Assembly: GCF_965363235.1 (NCBI RefSeq)
Contig: NC_134839.1
Span: forward strand, 115,190,517-115,254,516
Direction: 5' to 3'
From: Mytilus galloprovincialis
Taxonomy: Eukaryota; Mollusca; Bivalvia; Mytilida; Mytilidae
DNA length: 64,000 bases
Under the pieces are notes generated by a model that saw only the letters and a list, made by a program, of their open reading frames with translations, had not been told where the DNA came from and ran no database searches. The translations under genes and the position numbers were made by a program. How positions within the stretch are numbered: the stretch's first letter is position 1; every line of letters begins with the position of its first letter. This document shows positions 11,705 to 23,125 of this stretch, piece by piece.

Positions 11705-12061
11705 CTATAACCTTAGTAAAACTCGTACAACAAACATACAAAAATAGAAACCAAAAGATCCACAAAGACAAGAAAAAAAAACTATGAATAGGATATTTAT
11801 AACTACATTCTTTATAGTATAATCTAATACTAAGATCAATGGAAACGACGCTCCTATCGGTCTTTGTCTATATGGTACAAAGAATAACTGGTAAAACCCA
11901 TGTTCTAAGAAATCAGATATAGCATATGTATATATAGGTGTTACCTTTACAATCGGAGGGACTTTACATCTGAAACCCTCAAGGTAAGTTTTTTTGAGAA
12001 ATTTTAGACGTATAGTGGTCAATACTTCTGTGTAGACAATAATTATCCTTGATATGGTCAT
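11705..12061 (-). other. Unassigned 118-codon reading frame
   Basis: One open frame on the minus strand with basic and aromatic N-terminal residues (LKFLKKTYLEGFRC), a proline-containing centre (FVPYRQRPIGAS) and a hydrophobic C-terminal helix (NILFIVFFSCLCGSFGFYF). It could be a membrane-protein exon or an antisense frame of a repeat. The surroundings are repeats and I do not recognise the protein. Confidence 0.25.
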
Positions 12062-12184
12062 AAATTTTTTTAAACTATTTGAAAAACCGGATTTTTCAAT
12101 CCATAAGTAATTTCTAACCCAATAATAATTTTAACCTGTATTTGGTAAAAACCTCTCAAAATTGTGTCCTCAGTACTCTTCAAA

Positions 12185-12366
12185 TTCGTACTTTTTGTTT
12201 TAACTTTTTCGTGCATTACTGATAAATCTTTTGTACACGAAACACACGTCTGTCATATTATTTTTTAAACTTAGTAGAAAGTAAAATCACATAAATACTG
12301 AACTCCAAGGAAAATTCAAACAGGAAAGTCCAAAATCAAAAAGCAAAATCAAAAGTTCAAACACAT
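12185..12366. repeat. Repeat D (reversed) and repeat A fragments
   Basis: 12185-12262 carries the reversed repeat D marks (GTACTCTTCAAATTCGTAC, ACACGTCTG); 12280-12366 carries the A-type AAAATCACATAAATACTGAA and TCAAAAGTTCAAACACATC. Confidence 0.45.
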
Positions 12367-12368
12367 CA

Positions 12369-12980
12369 GTGATCAGTATGCTGGAGTTTTTTTTATTAAC
12401 AACATATTTGTTGAATTTTGAGGTAGACTTTTTTTTAACAAATTGTCGGCATTCCTATGGAACTAACTACGCGCCTCTCCTTGCTGACCTATCCTTATGT
12501 TTATATGAATTGGAGTTCCTTCATACACTTGTCAAAAACAAGGAGATCAAAGAAGCTAGGTCATATTAATTCACATTCAGATATATTGATGATGCTCTTT
12601 CCGTTACTAATCCAAACTTTTCTGAATAGGTTCCATTAATAGAACTAGAAATTAAAGAAAGCACAGACACGGATTCTTCGACCTTATTTTTAGACTTATA
12701 CCTCGAATTCGACATGCACGGTCATCTCAGTACCAGAATCAATGACAACTAAATAGACTTTGTTTTTGGAATTCACAATTTCCCCCACCTTTGTAGCAAT
12801 ATGCCAACTTCACCTGCATATGGGATATACATTTTCCAACTTATTCGGTACTCAAAAGTTTGCAGCTCCTACTCAGACTTTGTAAAATATCACCAATGTC
12901 TGCGTAGGAAGTTAATTAACCAGTTGTTTTTCAAGAACGTCTCGACCTTTTTCTAAAAAAAGGTTCATTAGAAGGTACCT
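12369..12980 (+). mobile_element. Penelope-like element RT remnant
   Basis: Broken frames read in order as a Penelope-like RT: AFLWN..RASPC in one frame and GIPM-type plus NYAPLLADLSLCLYE-like in another near 12440-12500, FRYIDDALSVTNPNF (the YIDD active site) near 12575-12620, LIELEIKESTDTDSSTLFLDL near 12635-12700, and PAYGIYIFQLIRYSK near 12820-12860. Several frame changes and stops: a decayed copy, more diverged than those at 38.8 and 44.3 kb. Confidence 0.75.
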
Positions 12981-13380
12981 AGGCCTTGTTGACATATATT
13001 CTATATCAAGCCAGGTATTTTTTAAGTCAGTTATCTTTCAAGATGATGTTTTTTTTCATTATCGTAAGTTTTATCATGTCCGGGTTTTTTTCTTCTACCT
13101 TTTTAATAAATGATTTTGTTATCAGGATATCTAATCCAAATCCGTATTTTAAACCATTCCTTTTCATTCTTAAAACAATATGCATTTTAATATTAATTCA
13201 CATGTTGATACAGATCTGCTGTAAAATTTTATATATGTAATTCTGATCTAGAACCTTTAAAGATCTCAATTATCTACTATTTGTTATTTAATCAAACACA
13301 TGATAGTTTTCTCTACAATAATGATTTAAAATCTTAATTATGATACTCATTTGATATAGTCGAGAGTTTGATTTTATAAA

Positions 13381-13600
13381 AAAGAAGATGTGGTATGATT
13401 TCCAATGAGACAACTGTTCACAAGAGACCAAAATGACACAGACATTAACAACTATAGCTCACTGTACGGCCATCAACAATGAGCAAAGCCCATACCGCAT
13501 AGTCAGCTATAAAAGGCTCTGATATGACAATGTGAAACAATTCAAACGAGAAAACTAACGGCCTTATTTATATGAAATAAAACTTGAACGAAAAACAAAT
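13381..13600 (+). repeat. Dispersed repeat B (3' tail of a Penelope-like family)
   Basis: AGAAGATGTGGTATGATT, then ATGAGACAACTGTTC, GAGCAAAGCCCATACCGC, CAATTCAAACGAG and AACTAACGGCCTTATTTATA. A long copy at 59884-61123 joins this sequence to a Penelope-like C-terminal reading frame on the opposite strand, so repeat B is best read as that family's 3' tail, here reversed. Confidence 0.6.
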
Positions 13601-13689
13601 ATGTTATTGTTTGTTTAATGACTTCCAAATGTTTTTAATTATACATTGTACACTCTTTGAGTATGTTTGTTTTGTTCATGCATCGTTGA

Positions 13690-13935
13690 CAATGTAATGG
13701 AATTTGATGCGACTGTCATACAAGTGAGAGGTTTAGCTAGCTATAAAACCAGGTTCAATCCACCATTTTCTACATTAGAAAATGCCTGTACCAAGTCAGG
13801 AATATGACAGTTGTTATCCATTCGTTTGATGTGCTTGGACTTTTGATTTTGCCTTTTGATTTTTGATTTTCCTTTTTGAATTTTCCTCGGAGTTCAGTTT
13901 TTTTGTGTTTTTACTTTTTTTTTTGTAGCGAATAC
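13690..13935 (-). repeat. Dispersed repeat A, reversed
   Basis: CAAGTGAGAGGTTTAGCTAG, AACCAGGTTCAATCCACC, CCTGTACCAAGTCAGGAATA and a T-rich end; the reverse complement of the 10681-10960 type. Confidence 0.6.
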
Positions 13936-14019
13936 TTTCTACATGGTTAATACCTATTGAATGTGAAATATTGCTATTTTCAATTCATTTGGTAAAAATA
14001 TCAAATATCAAAGTATTTA

Positions 14020-14560
14020 AAAGTTGAAATGTCACCTATTACTTCAAACGACAAGGAATGCATTTTTTTCTGAATAACTTTAGTGGTTCGAATAAACAAG
14101 TAGGCGTATTGGAAAATATCTGAATAGCTATCGAAGGGATAAAATATCCTTTTCTTTGTAATTCTTAGAACTGATTAAAAATACGTGCCTAGTAATGTGG
14201 ACAGTAAGTGTTCTGAAATCATCCCACGCATTGCAATTAAGTTGACTGACACATTGGATAATCCTTTTCCCAACCGGATTTCTATAAGGTATTTAAAAAA
14301 CTTAATATCAACCCATGCCATTGTATAGACGTGTTGATGTGAACAATAGTACATGATCAAACATTCTTACAATATTTATCAAAGGTACCAACGCGGCTAG
14401 TAAACATAACAAGTTTTGCTAGCTAAATTATAAATCTACGAATTAATGGATCAAAACTATATTTTGATATTAACACTGTAAGATGTCTAGTAATGATAAT
14501 AACCTTGCATACAAGTAACCTGTTTCAACTGACCGAGTTAATTTGATGATGTTATTCTTT
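14020..14560. repeat. Diverged duplicated segment, copy 2
   Basis: Aligns to 9940-10400 in the same orientation, sharing ordered landmarks over about 450-500 bp at perhaps 65-70% identity by eye. It includes a 61-codon minus-strand frame (14175-14360), only partly preserved in the other copy, so coding is not supported. Confidence 0.5.
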
Positions 14561-14720
14561 GTAAATATATGAGTTATTTTAAAAATGTTACAGCAGATTC
14601 CAACGAGTATGAGGCTACAGGTACATTCTTTGGTGAGCTTCCTTGCTAGCTCAACCATGAAATGATTATTACCTTAAAATTGGGAGGAGCATAGCACCAA
14701 TTCATCATCCAATGAAAACA
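14557..14720 (-). repeat. Inverted duplicated segment, arm 1 (MVELARK block)
   Basis: On the minus strand the ATG at 14658 starts MVELARKLTKECTCSLILVG. The same block, with its upstream flank (TTTCATGGTTGAGCTAGCAA), is found on the + strand at 15440-15600. The peptide is conserved between the arms over about 23 residues, then diverges. Function unknown. Confidence 0.5.
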
Positions 14721-15439
14721 CTCATATCAATGGCCTGTTTATAATATGTATGTTTCATACAAACAGGTTTACCTACATGTAAATAACTTTTCAAATTAAA
14801 TTTTATTTCTTATAGTCTTTGATTGAATTAAAAAATTCTAAGTATTACAATAAATTAGAAGCGAAGTTACGGTTCATGTTTAATATTTAGTGTTGATTCA
14901 ATGCTAAACAAATATAAATTCTATAGAAAATCCACAACATTTCCCCTTGTACACTCAAATTTGGCAATTTGGTACCTGATAGACTGAGGATTATTGATAG
15001 CAGTGCTAGCAATGATTTCCTTAAAACAAGTTTATAAATTTAGATATTGGTTTAAACAAATATAAATATGGACCAATTCAAGTACACCTTCTAGGGTGCG
15101 CTCGACTTTCGTGACTTAGCACAATTTTTTTAATTTAATTTAAAAGGTTGTTTTAGATTTGTTGTGAACTATAAGGCAGCAACCATTTGATTTTCTGGGG
15201 GCTATGGTTTTTTTTCTGGACAAATTTTTTTTCCGCCTGCGGCCAAAAACAATCTATTTTTTTTCACATAACTGTATTTATAAATGAACTGGGTAATTGA
15301 TTGAAATAAAATTGGCAAATCAAACACTCCTTCAACATGCTTGTGAATTTGCTTATACTTATCAATAAATTTTAAATTTAGATTGAAAACTTATTTTTAA
15401 ACTGACTTGTAAAAACTAGTTTTACAATGTTTATATTAT

Positions 15440-15600
15440 GTCACTAGTTCTGATTGGTTCTTTGTTAAACTATTGACTCCACCCAAATGTTTGTGTACCT
15501 TACCTAATAATGATTTCATGGTTGAGCTAGCAAGGAAGCTAACCAAAGAATCTACCTGTAGCTTCATACTCGCTGGAATCTGCTGTAAAAGCCTTCTCTT
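15440..15600 (+). repeat. Inverted duplicated segment, arm 2 (MVELARK block)
   Basis: ATG near 15520 on the + strand begins MVELARKLTKESTCSFILAG, matching the minus-strand peptide at 14658 with a few conservative changes. Upstream bases also align (CTGATTGG, then CCTAATAATGATTTCATGG). Confidence 0.5.
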
Positions 15601-15754
15601 ACTACATTTGAATAGAACATAATGCGATGAATACATTTTTCTAATCAATTGATCATACTTATAATTAACTTCTATATAAATACGCAAAGCCATGTACTTA
15701 TTTGACTCGATCCTGTTTTGAACAATTAATCCCTTCTTCAAATTTCGTATCAGT

Positions 15755-16070
15755 ATCTCCGGATCTGCCGTATATGTATACATATTTGTTTAGGGGCCAG
15801 CTGAAGGACGTCTCCGGGTACAGGAGTTTTTCGCTACATTTAAGACCCATTGTTGGCCTTCGGCTGTTGTCTTGTCTATGGTCGGGTTGTTGTCTCTTTA
15901 ACACATTTCACATTTTTTTTCTCAATTTTATAAAGGCAATAGTAGTATACCACTGTTCAATAGTCATAAATCGATTTAACTTAAACGAATCTGGGTTAAA
16001 AACCATAATTGAGGGAAACAAATCAATATTAAAATTTAAAAAAAAAACGACAGAAACACTGAAACATTGA
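15755..16070. repeat. Retroelement 3' tails back to back
   Basis: 15785-15905 (GGGGCCAGCTGAAGGACG, then TATGGTCGGGTTGTTGTCTC) is a common mussel retroelement tail in + orientation. It is followed at about 15930-16070 by a reversed Penelope-like tail (AGGCAATAGTAGTATACCAC, CATAAATCGATTTAA, AACTGAGGGAAAC-like). Confidence 0.5.
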
Positions 16071-16092
16071 ACGGCTCCATAAAAAACGTCAA

Positions 16093-16325
16093 TAGTTATC
16101 AAAAGTACAAGGATTATAATTGTATACGCCAGACGCGCGTTTCGTCTACATAAGACTCATCAGTGACGCTCAGATCAAAATAGTTAAAAAGCCGAATAAA
16201 TACAAACATCCATTAAAACGGAAAACGAACTATGTAATAACAACTGCCGTATTGCGTAATTGGTACAGAACATTGTAAGACAAAATAGTGGGTTGAACCT
16301 GGTTTATGGCTAGTTAAATATTCCG
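16093..16325 (+). repeat. Dispersed repeat D then repeat A
   Basis: The best D copy: AGACGCGCGTTTCGTCTACA, then AGACTCATCAGTGACGCTCA, continuing to GCCGAATAAATACAAA. A partial A repeat follows (AATTGGTACAGAACATTG, then GTTGAACCTGGTTTATGG). Confidence 0.6.
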
Positions 16326-16760
16326 CTTATATGGAAATATTAAAATACCGATAAAATGACAACATTACTTCACAGAAATACAGTACAAATACATGTTATA
16401 ACATACAAGATCGAGAATATAAGTAATATGCATTTAAACACGTAAACCACAGAATAAAAACGAACGCCAAGTGCGTTCAAAAAAAGTATCAACGTCACAA
16501 AATTTGACGTCATAGGGAAATTTCTGAAAAAAAGAATATAAAAATTTCAGAATACGAGGAAATTTGCTGATATAAATCTGCCTACCATGACATTAAACGA
16601 TTTGATAAAAAAAAAAAAAAAAAAACTCACGTTGTAGCCGTTATACTATGATGCAAATGACGTTACCTATTTTGATAAAAATGACGTGACGTTAAAATAC
16701 AGGTTGACTAGGTCCATTAATAGTCCTTTGAGCTATGACAATTTGGTCTGATGTTTTTGA

Positions 16761-17630
16761 TACTGTAAACAGGGAAATTTTCGCGGTAGTTTAATTTTCG
16801 CTATTTTCGCGGTAAGCATTGAACCGCGAAAATAAAACGACAGCGAAAATATCAAGTAAACTCTTTTTATTCAATTTACTTTTACAAATCATGACTTAGA
16901 TGGAGAGTTGCCTCATTGGCACTCATACCACAGCTTCTTATATCTACATATATGGATAGAATATCTATAGGACTATTGTATAAAATTGATTTTATAGAGA
17001 CACATATATAACTGAAATCATAACTGTATATCGTAATGAAAAGCAATGTTAGAAGTCATGTCTTTAACTCAAATCAGTAATCTCATAAGCGATCATTATG
17101 TATATTGTTATGTAAACAGCACGCATTACCATTATGTTAATGACACATGTCAATCAGTAATCTCATAAGCGATCATTATGTATATTGTTATGTAAACAAC
17201 ACGCTTTGCCATTATGTTAATGACACATGTCAATCAGTAATAAAAGTATCACCTCGTTGAATCTACTACACAGATTAAACAGATCAAACGATCATTAATT
17301 AGCATTAATCCTGACAGCATTTTATTCTAATTCAATCCTAATTAGGTCTACTTTTCTGATATTGTGTATGTGTTTTTACAAGCAAACATGACAAACTTGT
17401 AATCTTCTTAAACAGTAACATGATTAATAAACCGAAAACAAAAGATTTATGATTGATTTAATAACTTGATTAGGGATATATTATAGCTGTTCACTTTTGA
17501 AAATCATTTATGAAAATATTTATATATTATATAGACCACAGGGAAATCGCGAATTTTAAACGGCGCGAACTTGGATTATGTCACTAAATTGCGAAATAAA
17601 GACGGCGCGAAAATTTCCCGGTTTACAGTA
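16761..17630. mobile_element. 870-bp TIR element (TACTGTAAAC family)
   Basis: Left end TACTGTAAACAGGGAAATTT then TCGCG; right end CGCG then AAAATTTCCCGGTTTACAGT then A, a 25-bp TIR with one or two mismatches. GC-rich CGCGAAAAT boxes flank both ends internally. The interior is non-coding, contains a reversed scrap of repeat B (about 16888-16945) and an 80-bp tandem duplication. TA at both tips is a likely target duplicate, so a Tc1/mariner-type non-autonomous element is possible. Confidence 0.75.
17073..17233. repeat. 80-bp tandem duplication
   Basis: Two adjacent copies of CAATCAGTAATCTCATAAGC followed by GATCATTATGTATATTG and GACACATGT, almost identical; a recent duplication inside the TIR element. 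Confidence 0.8.
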
Positions 17631-18650
17631 CTTAAAATTAGTTGTATGGCGTAAACAAGTTTTCAAATGAACGTGCACTTAATTCCTTCGGTAAATTTTG
17701 AATGACTTAATTTCAATTTATCAGTCAAATTAAAAGGAAAATTAGCAAATTTTTACTGACTAAAACTTAGCAAAAAAATCAAGGAAATGTTTAACGAAGA
17801 CAAAATTCTCCAAACAATCATGAGTGCGTTTCCAATTTTGGTCAAGAAATTCGTGCGACGTCAAAATTCCGCAATGTTTGATTTTCTGTGAAAATCCAGG
17901 CATTGATTTTTTAATTAAAAAATTGTACGATTGATAAGCAATGATATCAATATACGTCATAATTTGATTTAAAAAATAAACCAAATATGTGTTGCGTTTT
18001 AAATTCCGTCAGTATTTCATAAATTTCCTATGGAGTGAAAGATGAATACAAATTTATAACTTAATTAATGCTTTGGATAAGCTAAATCTTATCTTTTTTT
18101 GCGCAATTACTTGCATTCAGTAAGTAAAGATTGATTTTATATCCCCAAATTTAAAAAGTCTGTATTTTAAATAACTATTTTCCGAAGACAAAAGTTAACC
18201 GATGATCAAATCTTGCAAATCGTCCATAAAAGAGAAAAATCATGATAATTAACAACTAAAAATAGGGAATTGCATGAACTCAAAAGGCGAGACTGCGTGT
18301 AAGGGTTAGACTCTTCTTCTTTAAGGCACCAGTTGTCATGTGAATCCTCATTCAGTCAAAATCTCACAATCGTGAATAAGACACTGTTTTAGGTTAACAG
18401 TCCAACCTGAGTCTTTAATGTAGTTCAGCAAACTGGCAAATATCTGAAAGTCGACACATCGCTGACAGCTGTTTCCCATCTCATCTTTTACCCCCAAAAA
18501 AATTCTATACAAAATATGTTTAATGAAATATTCCCATCACATAACAATTACAGGATGTATAAAAGGTTTACATCCTAAAAAAAGTTAAAAGACAAAAAGA
18601 TATTCTTAATCTTAACATAAAAGGATCTGTACTACAATTACATTCTTCAG
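17631..18650. other. Intergenic, nothing recognised
   Basis: AT-rich, no convincing reading frame, RNA gene or repeat family identified in about 1 kb. Confidence 0.5.
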
Positions 18651-18779
18651 GTGGTCGTGAAAATCACAGGTCTTCAATGTTTGATCAGGACCTGTTTAAT
18701 CTTTTACATCGGAAGAAATGTCTATTTAATTAAATGTTTTAAGTTAATTTATCAGATATGTAGCAATGTATTTAGTCTA

Positions 18780-18960
18780 CGTAGATACTTATCCTCTTCG
18801 CTTCTAGTAGAGCATAAGGTCGCCACAAGATTTTGCCATCCAAATCTGTCTTTAGCCTTTGTTGCGGCTTCTCCTTATGTCATGTCAAGCTCCTGCAATT
18901 CTGCTTTCATTGTTCGGCGCCAGGTTTTGGGCCTTTCTCTTAGTCTACTTATTGGATATA
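18780..18960 (-). mobile_element. LINE RT C-terminal fragment
   Basis: The minus strand reads RPKTWRRTMKAELQELDMT, stop, GEAATKAKDRFGWQNLVATL, then CSTRSEEDK. This is the conserved C-terminal signature (RPKxTWRRTxExEL..., then A.DR..W..LV..LC) seen at the ends of many non-LTR RTs of invertebrates. A short 5'-truncated fragment with an in-frame stop. It abuts the left end of the 19010-22666 element. Confidence 0.65.
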
Positions 18961-19045
18961 TCTGCCCTCAGCTCTTAGCTTTAAGTTTGATTGTGTGTTT
19001 AGATGCATTTATAGTCCAGCAGCTAAGTCTAATATTTTGAGACAA

Positions 19046-19735
19046 TTGATCACTTTATGGTAAAAGCATGAAACTTTGCACAGTGTTACTTATGATACTT
19101 ATAAACATTTTTGGATATGGAGCCATCAAAAAAAATTCCACAATTGCCGCCAATTTCAAAATGGCCGCCAACATTCATGAAGCAGAGTAAACAAAATTAG
19201 TATAATTGATCATTTGGATTTAAAGTCACAAAACTACATATTGCTAGTTATGATGATAACTAATCTTTTCCGAATTTTGAACAATCAAAATTAATTTCAT
19301 AAGGGCCGACAAATTCAAAATGGCCGCCAAAAATCAAAAGTTAGAGTGATTTTTATAGCATTGATCACTCTATGGTAAAAGCATGAAACTTTGCACAGTG
19401 TTACGTGTAGTTATGATGCTTATAAACAATTTGGGATATTGAGCCATAACAAAAAAAATCAACAATTGCCACCAATTTCAAAATGGCCGCCAACAGTCAT
19501 GAGGCAGAGTCCAAAAAATGATATGATTGATCATTTGAATATAACGGTACATATTGCTAGTTATGATGCTAATTAATCTTTTCTAAATATGTAACTATGG
19601 AATTATTTTATGATGCTTATTAATCTTTTCTAAATATGGAACAATCAAAAATAATTCCATAATGGTCGATAAATTCAAAATGGCCGCCAAAAGTCCAAAG
19701 GAAGAGTCCAAAAAATAATTGATCACTTTATATAG
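19046..19735 (+). repeat. Subterminal direct repeats of the TIR element
   Basis: Two copies of a block starting GATCACT.TATGGTAAAAGC, with ATGAAACTTTGCACAGTGTT, ATTTCAAAATGGCCGCCAA and CATATTGCTAGTTATGATG in the same order. The second ends in another TATAGTCCAGC (19731-19741), a duplicated terminus. Confidence 0.75.
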
Positions 19736-20009
19736 TCCAGCTGACAATATTAAGGAGTATCATGAATTACCATTGATGCTTAAGGCATTTATGTGTGCAT
19801 TGAAAAGTTAGATGAGGGATATGGAATAGCACAGTCTTTCATTGACCACATAGTATGTTGGCACAAATCTTGCAACTTAAAACAAAAAGTTGAATAGAGC
19901 AGAAAAAACGAATCTCACATGAGAGAATAGATGATAAAGCAACCACATCTATATAAAAAAAACTAGACACAGCTTTTCCGTTCAGTTCATCGATAACCCG
20001 TCTGTGAGC

Positions 20010-21776
20010 TTATTTTGTAATGAAAATGAGCAAGAAGCCCTTCATATGTTACCAACGTTTGGACAAGATACACGTGTGAGAGAATGAGGAGTAAATTGAA
20101 TAACACGTTGTTACTTGCAAAGTAAAGCGCTATTAATCTTATTGCCGAGTAGGCAAGCAAAGTACAACTCTAAATGTTTAGTTTCCTTATATAATTTAGC
20201 ATCTCGAATTGAAATGAAAAATGATATTGTCGAATCTAAAAGAAAAGGCAAATCCATGGTATTGTATTTTCAGTACTTAAAGTCTCTTATATATATGAAA
20301 CAAGGTCGTGCAATGAAACTATTAGTGTTAACAAGTTGTAAGATCTATGTAAACTTTATATGAAAAAGAATAACATGACTAGGTGCAAATGTTTCATTTC
20401 TTGGTAATAGTTCTCGACTAAAAGACAGAATTGTATCTAATTTCCCTGACTGAAATGCTTGCAAACAAGGCCGTGAAAACATTCTTGCTTTCAACGATGA
20501 CAGTTATTACTTTTTGTAGTCAGTATGATTCAGTTTGAACCCAACATCCAGGATCGTTCATATTCTCAGTCTACATTAACAATAGCACAGCTCCTGATTT
20601 ATAATTGTACAAAGAAACTATCCAACCGTCACATGAAAGATAATGAATTGTGCTTATTTGGGAATCATGATCCACTGTAAGACTAGAAAACGTTATCTTG
20701 TAGATACTTTCTTCAAACTTGGATTATCTGTCTCCTACGACCGAGTGCTAGAAATTTCTACTTCCATGGCAAATGAGGTATTGTTTGCCCTGCCAATCTA
20801 CTTCAAACTCTATTAACTTTATCTGCTGTAAACAACATTGACCACAATCCAAGCAGTATATTGTCAAAAGATTAATTCCATGGCACAGGTATATCATTAT
20901 TCAAACATATTTTCAGAGAATGTTGAAATGCGTTGTTCAAACATTTGACCAATCTGAACCTATGTTGAAATGCCAGTAAAACATGTCAAACAGAGTTTCT
21001 CTTTTACCGGAGAGTTATTGAAATCCTCCACCAGCTGTACTAAGATTGATCAAACCAGATATCCCATTAATTGAAGGAGAACTTTCAATCATATGTCCTC
21101 ATTCCAATCTGCATTACAAGGGGATTTCAAATGGCTGAAACATGTTGCGATGTCAAGTGTTAAGGCACAAGTGGGTACAAATATTTCATGGTCCGCCTAT
21201 CATGCTCCAGTACTGCAAGGTGGGGGAAAATTACCAGCAGTGTTTGGCCTTCTATACCTCTGTTTTATGAGCATGCAAAATCTGTTGCAATAATACAACA
21301 TTCATTGAACATTATTCGTAGCGTTGTAAGAAAGCTAAATCCAGGCCAAACTCCAGTTGTTGCTTTTGACCAACCACTTTCATCAGGAGCAAACATAATA
21401 CAATGGAACTGGCCTCAGATGTATGGTGAGGAAAACTCTAACATGAGGTGGCCTACACATAGAAATGGTTGCGTTCAAAGCTCTTGATAGTTGGCTTGAA
21501 GATAGTGAATGGACTAGTGTTTTAGTAAATGCACAGATTACATCACCAGGTACAGCTGATTCATTCCTTAAGTGTTCTTATGTTACAAAAACACTTAGAG
21601 CACACCAAGTAACAGCGTGCACACTTTATCGTCTGTTGTCAAACGCTTACTGCCAGTACAAAAATGTTTTGAGGGATGATCAGGTTATCTTAGAATTTGA
21701 AGAGTGGTGTTTGGAACGATCAAAAGAATCTCCTCATTTCAAATTCTGGTATATAATTGAGTCCAATTTGAATTGA
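20010..21776 (+). pseudogene. Degenerate gene of an uncharacterised invertebrate family (putative transposase)
   Basis: Conserved blocks of a protein family I know only as uncharacterised in cnidarians and molluscs appear in order over several frames. They are an N-terminal ENEQEALHMLPTFGQDTRV block near 20030-20085, RQAKYNSKCLVSLYNLASR (20150-20210), KTRKRYLVDTFFKLGLSVSY then DRVLEIST near 20680-20760, NNIDHNPSS (20834-20860), FHGTGISLF (about 20877-20905), ISWSAYHAP (21183-21209), NPGQTPVVAFDQPL (21338-21380), GGLHIEMVAFKALDSWL (21447-21497), RAHQVTACTLYRLL (about 21597-21640) and FEEWC..S....HFKFW (21699-21750). At least one frameshift (near 21444) and several stops break it. The D in NIDHN or AVNN, the D in AFDQPL and the E in GGLHIEM are candidate DDE residues (inference). 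Confidence 0.7.
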
Positions 21777-22669
21777 CAATATTAATATTTATAAGGTCTA
21801 TACGTCAGGCAAACTTTTTATTATATAGTGAAGCTCTCTCAAAGATCATTCCTTGGTTCTTTGCCTTAGATCACACAATCTAATCACAACGGCTGCTAAT
21901 TCATCTGCGTGATATGCTTCTTTTTATTAAAAAACGAACCCAGAAACCCACAGAGCATTCCTTGGCGGGATTTGTGTTGTCAACAGGAACATTGTAAATT
22001 TTCTAAGGTCATTACCTGTAACTGTGAAAAATAAGACCTCGCTAAAGACGCCATTTTGAGTTGTATTGGCCATTTTAATTTCATAAGTAATGTCACATCA
22101 AATAATAATATGTTTGTATATATGTGCATGTATAGAAATAAATGACCCATTACTTTTTAAATAATTTCATACCATACTTGAACAAATTTTGACATGTTAA
22201 ACGGCACCATTTTGAATATAGCGGCCATTTCGAAAATATAATATATGCACCCAGGTATTAATGATACATTGTAGGCCTTTGTCGATATTAAATGATCAGT
22301 TTCACGGATTTGATAACTTTCTATCACACAATTAGTATACATACTAATACTGTCAAACTGAGACATTTTGGGCGCCATTTTGAATTTGGGCGCTATTTTG
22401 ATGATTTTTGTATTATAAGGTTTAAAAAAAATAATAATTGACAGATCTTAATTGTATTTTCTTAAGTTTGTGACATCTTCTGGAAAAACTTCCTTCAAGT
22501 GAGTGATGTTATACTTATGTCGGCCATCTTGAATTTGGGGGCCATTTTGGATTTGTTTTCGTTGCTCCATATCTGAATTTTGTCTATACCCCTTAAACTT
22601 TCAACATGCCAAGTTTCATGCTTTTACCATAAAATGATCAATTATTCTGATATCCGCTGGACTATATAG

Positions 22670-23044
22670 TCTAGCATGTAGTTAATATTTGTTTTGTTTT
22701 TTTCATACATCTGTCTAAGCCAGTCGTAAGTTTGCAATTGACACTTTCAGCGATTAACAGTTTCTTTAGATAGATACACTGTTTTATTAAACTTTCATAT
22801 TGAAAAACCTACTGAAATAATATTTATATGGAATAAAACCTATTGTTCAGAATCTATCATGGTATACTAGTAATATGAGCTTGAAAAAAAGATTGGCATT
22901 TATTTATATGTATTACTTAGATGTTTTATTTTATAGGTAGGCATTAATAAATGATAAAGCAGTTTCAAAAAAAGAAAACTGTTGTAACCTTGTGAATAGT
23001 ATTGTTTCATATTTCTTTTTTAAAGAGAAGGAAAGAATACAAAG
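22670..23044. other. Upstream region of the coiled-coil gene
   Basis: AT-rich and non-coding; it should hold the promoter and 5' UTR of the gene that starts at 23045, but no core element can be picked with confidence. Confidence 0.4.
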
Positions 23045-23125
23045 ATGGAGCTGCAACTGTTGTGTTTTCTGGTGCTGATGATGGTGAGTCAGTTTGGATG
23101 CCAAGCTGCAAATTATCAAGAAAAG
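23045..23125 (+). CDS. Coiled-coil gene exon 1 (signal peptide)
   Basis: 27 codons, MELQLLCFLVLMMVSQFG then CQAANYQEK, ending in phase 0 at AAG|GTACAG. Confidence 0.8.

Larger units (their letters stand above)
19010..22666 (+). mobile_element. 3.66-kb TIR DNA transposon carrying an orphan protein family
   Basis: TATAGTCCAGC at 19010-19020 is matched by GCTGGACTATA at 22656-22666. Further in, TTGATCACTTTATGGTAAAA then GCATGAAACTTTG (from about 19044) is matched inverted near 22606-22642. Together these form a long imperfect TIR of about 65-70 bp. The left arm has two ~320-bp direct repeats (about 19046-19365 and 19366-19735) rich in CAAAATGGCCGCCAA. The right arm carries the same box inverted (GGCCATTTTG, GCGCCATTTTGAA) several times. 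The centre, 20010-21776, is a decayed protein gene. Inference: a DNA transposon whose transposase is that protein. Tips suggest a TA or TATA target, not resolved. Confidence 0.7.

Noticed and set aside
18651-19040. 129-codon + strand frame with CHPNLSLAFVAASPYVMSSS
   Set aside because: Antisense of a LINE C-terminal fragment, then it crosses the end of the TIR element.
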